DNA of 8,512 nucleotides from an uncultured Clostridia bacterium (lineage in GTDB: Bacteria > Bacillota > Clostridia > Peptostreptococcales > Anaerovoracaceae), in assembly GCA_934255435.1 (NCBI GenBank), contig CAKQNZ010000082.1, positions 1 to 8,512 of the forward strand. The letters run 5' to 3'. The notes under the pieces are model-generated. The model saw only the letters and a list, made by a program, of their open reading frames with translations. It was not told the origin of the DNA and ran no database searches. Positions 6,974 to 8,512 of this stretch are shown here, piece after piece (positions within the stretch are counted from its first letter, which is position 1; each line of letters starts with the position of its first letter). The position numbers and the translations under genes were made by a program.

Positions 6974-7141
6974 ATGCCGCTTATAATAAATACGCTGATA
7001 ATAGTTCTTATAGTAGTACTGATAGTAAGGTTCTTTACAAAAAGATCGAAAGCACGGCATCTTGAGATGCAGCGTATGATAGAAAAGCTAGACCACATCG
7101 AGGACGAACTTACAGAGATCAGAAAACTGATTGATAAATAA
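6974..7141 (+). CDS. 55-residue membrane protein with a coiled-coil tail
   Basis: This short gene lies 49 bases after alr, ends at a TAA at 7139-7141 and has no recognised family. Residues 1-20 (MPLIINTLIIVLIVVLIVRF) form one strongly hydrophobic segment. A basic patch (TKRSKARH) follows, then a charged helix (LEMQRMIEKLDHIEDEL and onward) with Leu/Ile/Met spacing that suits a coiled coil. The likely topology is a short N-terminal anchor with the helix in the cytosol, by the positive-inside rule. Similar small anchor-plus-coiled-coil proteins are common in Firmicutes, so function cannot be named. It is the last gene before the bidirectional terminator, so it is probably co-transcribed with alr. 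Translation might start upstream at ACG 6962, where the GGAGG spacing is better, adding four residues. That the frame is real rests on the clear protein pattern. Confidence 0.75.
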   Translation: MPLIINTLIIVLIVVLIVRFFTKRSKARHLEMQRMIEKLDHIEDELTEIRKLIDK

Positions 7142-7144
7142 GAC

Positions 7145-7190
7145 AAAAAACGACCCTGATATCATACCGATGTCAGGGTCGCTGTGTTTT
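7145..7190. terminator. Bidirectional terminator between alr operon and cupin gene
   Basis: A 13-base-pair stem (7151-7163 with 7169-7181, one G-U pair) closes a 5-base loop. On the minus strand it is followed by TTTTTTGT (7145-7150 region), a strong terminator for the cupin gene ending at 7199. On the plus strand a weaker CTGTGTTTT (7182-7190) follows, serving the purB-purA-alr transcript. Confidence 0.85.
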
Positions 7191-7198
7191 CAGCTGAT

Positions 7199-7528
7199 TT
7201 AAAATATCACAACCAGCAGCATCTTGAACTGTTCCTGTCCGTATACTGCATGGGGATGTTTTGCAGGCATGACGATGGATTCGCCTTCGTGGAGCTGGTA
7301 TTCCTCTCCGTCTATGGTGATGCGGCCTACACCGTCAAGGCATGTAACGAAAGCGTCGCCGCCTGATTCGTGGGTGCTGATCTCTTCGTCCTTGTCGAAT
7401 GCGAAAAGCGTCACGCTGACTGCGTCGTTCTGTGCCAGTGTTTTGCTTACCACCTGTCCCTGCTGGTATGTTACCTGATCTTTGAGGACCAGGACTTCTG
7501 CTTTGTCGATATTTTTCATGAGACTCAT
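7199..7528 (-). CDS. Small single-domain cupin protein
   Basis: The 109-residue product is one beta-barrel cupin. Cupin motif 1 is seen as EEISTHESGGDAFVTCLDG (about 48-66), with His53 as a probable metal ligand. The usual second His of the HxH pair is Ser and the following Glu site is Asp58, so the motif is degenerate. Motif 2 is GESIVMPAKHPHAVYG (82-97) with His91 and His93. Proteins with this N-terminus (VVSKTLAQN) and the closing FKMLLVVIF are widespread in Firmicutes, usually unannotated beyond the domain. Substrate and metal are unknown. The ATG at 7528 has GGAGG at 7538-7542 with 9-base spacing; an alternative upstream ATG at 7535 is out of frame. No clear promoter was found in the bases upstream. 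It appears monocistronic, ended by the hairpin at 7151-7181. Confidence 0.9.
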   Translation of the reverse strand: MSLMKNIDKAEVLVLKDQVTYQQGQVVSKTLAQNDAVSVTLFAFDKDEEISTHESGGDAFVTCLDGVGRITIDGEEYQLHEGESIVMPAKHPHAVYGQEQFKMLLVVIF

Positions 7529-7659
7529 AAGTCATTACCTCCGTTATTGTGTCTTTATAACTATTGTAATACCAGTATCCGCAGAAATCTGTTGCAATAA
7601 CCACAGTTTATGGATTTTTTTGAACAGAGACAGCGTATGTGATGTTTCCGGTCGTTTCC

Positions 7660-7782
7660 GGCAATGCTGTCTTCATCCCCTGCAGGAGCAATGATCCTCT
7701 GACCGGCGATGCCGGCCGCATCATCATTGTCTGTGACACGATCATGATCGGCAAAACCTGTTATCACATTAATGTTATTCAT
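7660..7782 (-). pseudogene. Decayed GLUG-repeat remnant
   Basis: The stretch between the cupin and GLUG genes carries a degraded copy of a GLUG repeat. Bases 7685-7715 match 8340-8370 of the live gene at 26 of 31 positions. The match stays collinear: a 3-base deletion, then TCATTG (7724/8382), then 33 bases to an identical CCTGTTATC (7757/8415). The minus-strand translation still reads VTDNDDAAGIAGQRIIAP, against VTGNDNAVGGIAGQSIMAP in the gene. Its ends are blurred: a TGA lies about seven codons before the start of similarity, and similarity fades below about 7660. It is not an intact gene. It may be the lost tail of the neighbouring gene or a relic of a duplicated one. The rest of 7543-7846 shows no gene and no terminator for the GLUG transcript. 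Confidence 0.65.
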
Positions 7783-7846
7783 AACTTGCAGTCGTCCGGA
7801 GGTTCATACTCTGCAGCATTTGTTAAGTGACTGCTGCTGAGCCGTA

Positions 7847-8512
7847 TCATTTATTGACTGTCTTCGAACTGTTCTTTTCAGCTGTGATATTCCCTGAGCT
7901 GCTGCATCTGGTCAGGGTGCTGTCCCCGGAGTCGAAGGCCAGTATGCCTGCTGCAAATGAATCTGCTGTGATATCGCCTTTGTTGATACAGCCTGATGCC
8001 TCTACTCTTGCACTGTATCCAGCAATACCGCCTGCGTATGTCCCTGCAGTGACGCTGCCTTTGTTGGTGCATCCTGAAACAGGTGAGTCGTGGTCGTAGC
8101 CTATGATGCCGCCAGCACTTTTTTCAGCTTTGATGACGCCCTCATTGCTGCAGTCTTTGATGGCTTTTTTGCCTGAAATTGTACCGATGCTGTATCCGGC
8201 AATGCCTCCTGTGCTCTTGTGTCCGCTCACGACGCCTGAATTGGTGCATCCTGAAACGACGCTTTTCATGTTGTTGCCTGTGATACCGCCTGTCCTTTCG
8301 GAGCCTCTGATGCTGCCTTTGTTGATGGAGTTGGTTATCGGAGCCATGATACTCTGACCTGCGATACCGCCTACAGCGTTGTCATTGCCTGTTACGTCCG
8401 CATAGTTGACACAGCCTGTTATCGTAGTGCTGTAGTCATATCCGGCGATGCCTCCTGTGTATCCCAGCGGTTTCTCCTCGGTACCGCTGGCTGTGATGGC
8501 GCTGATGATAGT
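7847..8512 (-). CDS. GLUG-repeat surface-type protein, C-terminal part
   Basis: The frame is open to the right edge, so only the last 221 residues are seen; the ATG at 8347 is internal and not the start. The visible part consists of about seven tandem repeats of 27-32 residues with the pattern GGIAGY, a variable strand, GC-T/V/I-N, then a KG or SG turn and another strand. This is the GLUG-type repeat, known from secreted adhesins, peptidases and surface proteins of Gram-positive bacteria, and expected to build a beta-solenoid. Most repeats carry one Cys at the same place. The last repeat (AAGILAFDSGDS) is degenerate, and the protein ends in a hydrophilic KNSSKTVNK with no LPXTG anchor or membrane segment. 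Signal peptide and any catalytic domain would lie beyond the window. A secreted location is inferred from the family. Confidence 0.88.
   Translation of the reverse strand, partial: TIISAITASGTEEKPLGYTGGIAGYDYSTTITGCVNYADVTGNDNAVGGIAGQSIMAPITNSINKGSIRGSERTGGITGNNMKSVVSGCTNSGVVSGHKSTGGIAGYSIGTISGKKAIKDCSNEGVIKAEKSAGGIIGYDHDSPVSGCTNKGSVTAGTYAGGIAGYSARVEASGCINKGDITADSFAAGILAFDSGDSTLTRCSSSGNITAEKNSSKTVNK

Noticed and set aside
7618..7683. LPETTG-like hexapeptide in an alternate minus-strand frame beside the GLUG remnant
   Set aside because: The order is LPETT-G, not LPXTG, and no hydrophobic segment or basic tail follows before the stop, so it is not a sortase anchor.
7739..7750. Perfect 12-base palindrome CGATCATGATCG
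   Set aside because: It lies inside the GLUG remnant, has no loop or T run for a terminator and no second copy; probably chance.
7779..7850. 23-codon minus-strand frame whose ATG overlaps the GLUG stop (ATGA)
   Set aside because: It has no ribosome site of its own and no recognisable motif; more likely part of the decayed tail than a gene.

Overview
The window looks like chromosome from a low-to-mid GC Gram-positive anaerobe of the class Clostridia. The evidence is the sequence style: AGGAGG-type ribosome binding sites before every gene, compact intergenic gaps with hairpin terminators, a GC content that looks to be around 45 percent, and protein variants (long PurB, unusual PurA, GLUG and DUF11 surface-type proteins, a DUF4854-like lipoprotein) that are familiar from gut Clostridia. 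I cannot name a genus. This is mostly an ordinary housekeeping region with short accessory stretches on the opposite strand.

Layout. Positions 1-1140 (+): the last residues of an unknown acidic-tailed protein, then trpS (tryptophanyl-tRNA synthetase) with its own terminator. Positions 1161-2632 (-): a DUF11-like repeat protein without a signal peptide and a small lipoprotein, each followed by its own hairpin terminator and so probably separately transcribed. Positions 2664-2820: a divergent promoter region, with a good sigma-A promoter in each direction. Positions 2891-7141 (+): a likely operon of purB, purA, alr and a 55-codon membrane protein gene, closed by a bidirectional terminator at 7151-7181. 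Positions 7199-7528 (-): a small cupin protein. Positions 7543-7846: an intergenic stretch with a decayed GLUG-repeat remnant. Positions 7847-8512 (-): the C-terminal part of a GLUG-repeat surface-type protein running off the right edge.

How the genes work together. PurA then PurB convert IMP to AMP through adenylosuccinate; PurB also acts in the main purine pathway on SAICAR. Alr makes D-alanine for peptidoglycan, and its co-orientation with short gaps suggests co-transcription with the AMP branch. The minus-strand genes have no visible link to this metabolism and look like surface or accessory functions.

I found no CRISPR array, RNA gene, insertion sequence or obvious new defence-type system. 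The points most worth a second look are: the decayed GLUG repeat beside the live GLUG gene; the small membrane protein whose strong Shine-Dalgarno has no standard start codon at the right distance; substitutions at normally conserved sites in PurA and Alr; and the strongly eukaryote-like PurB.
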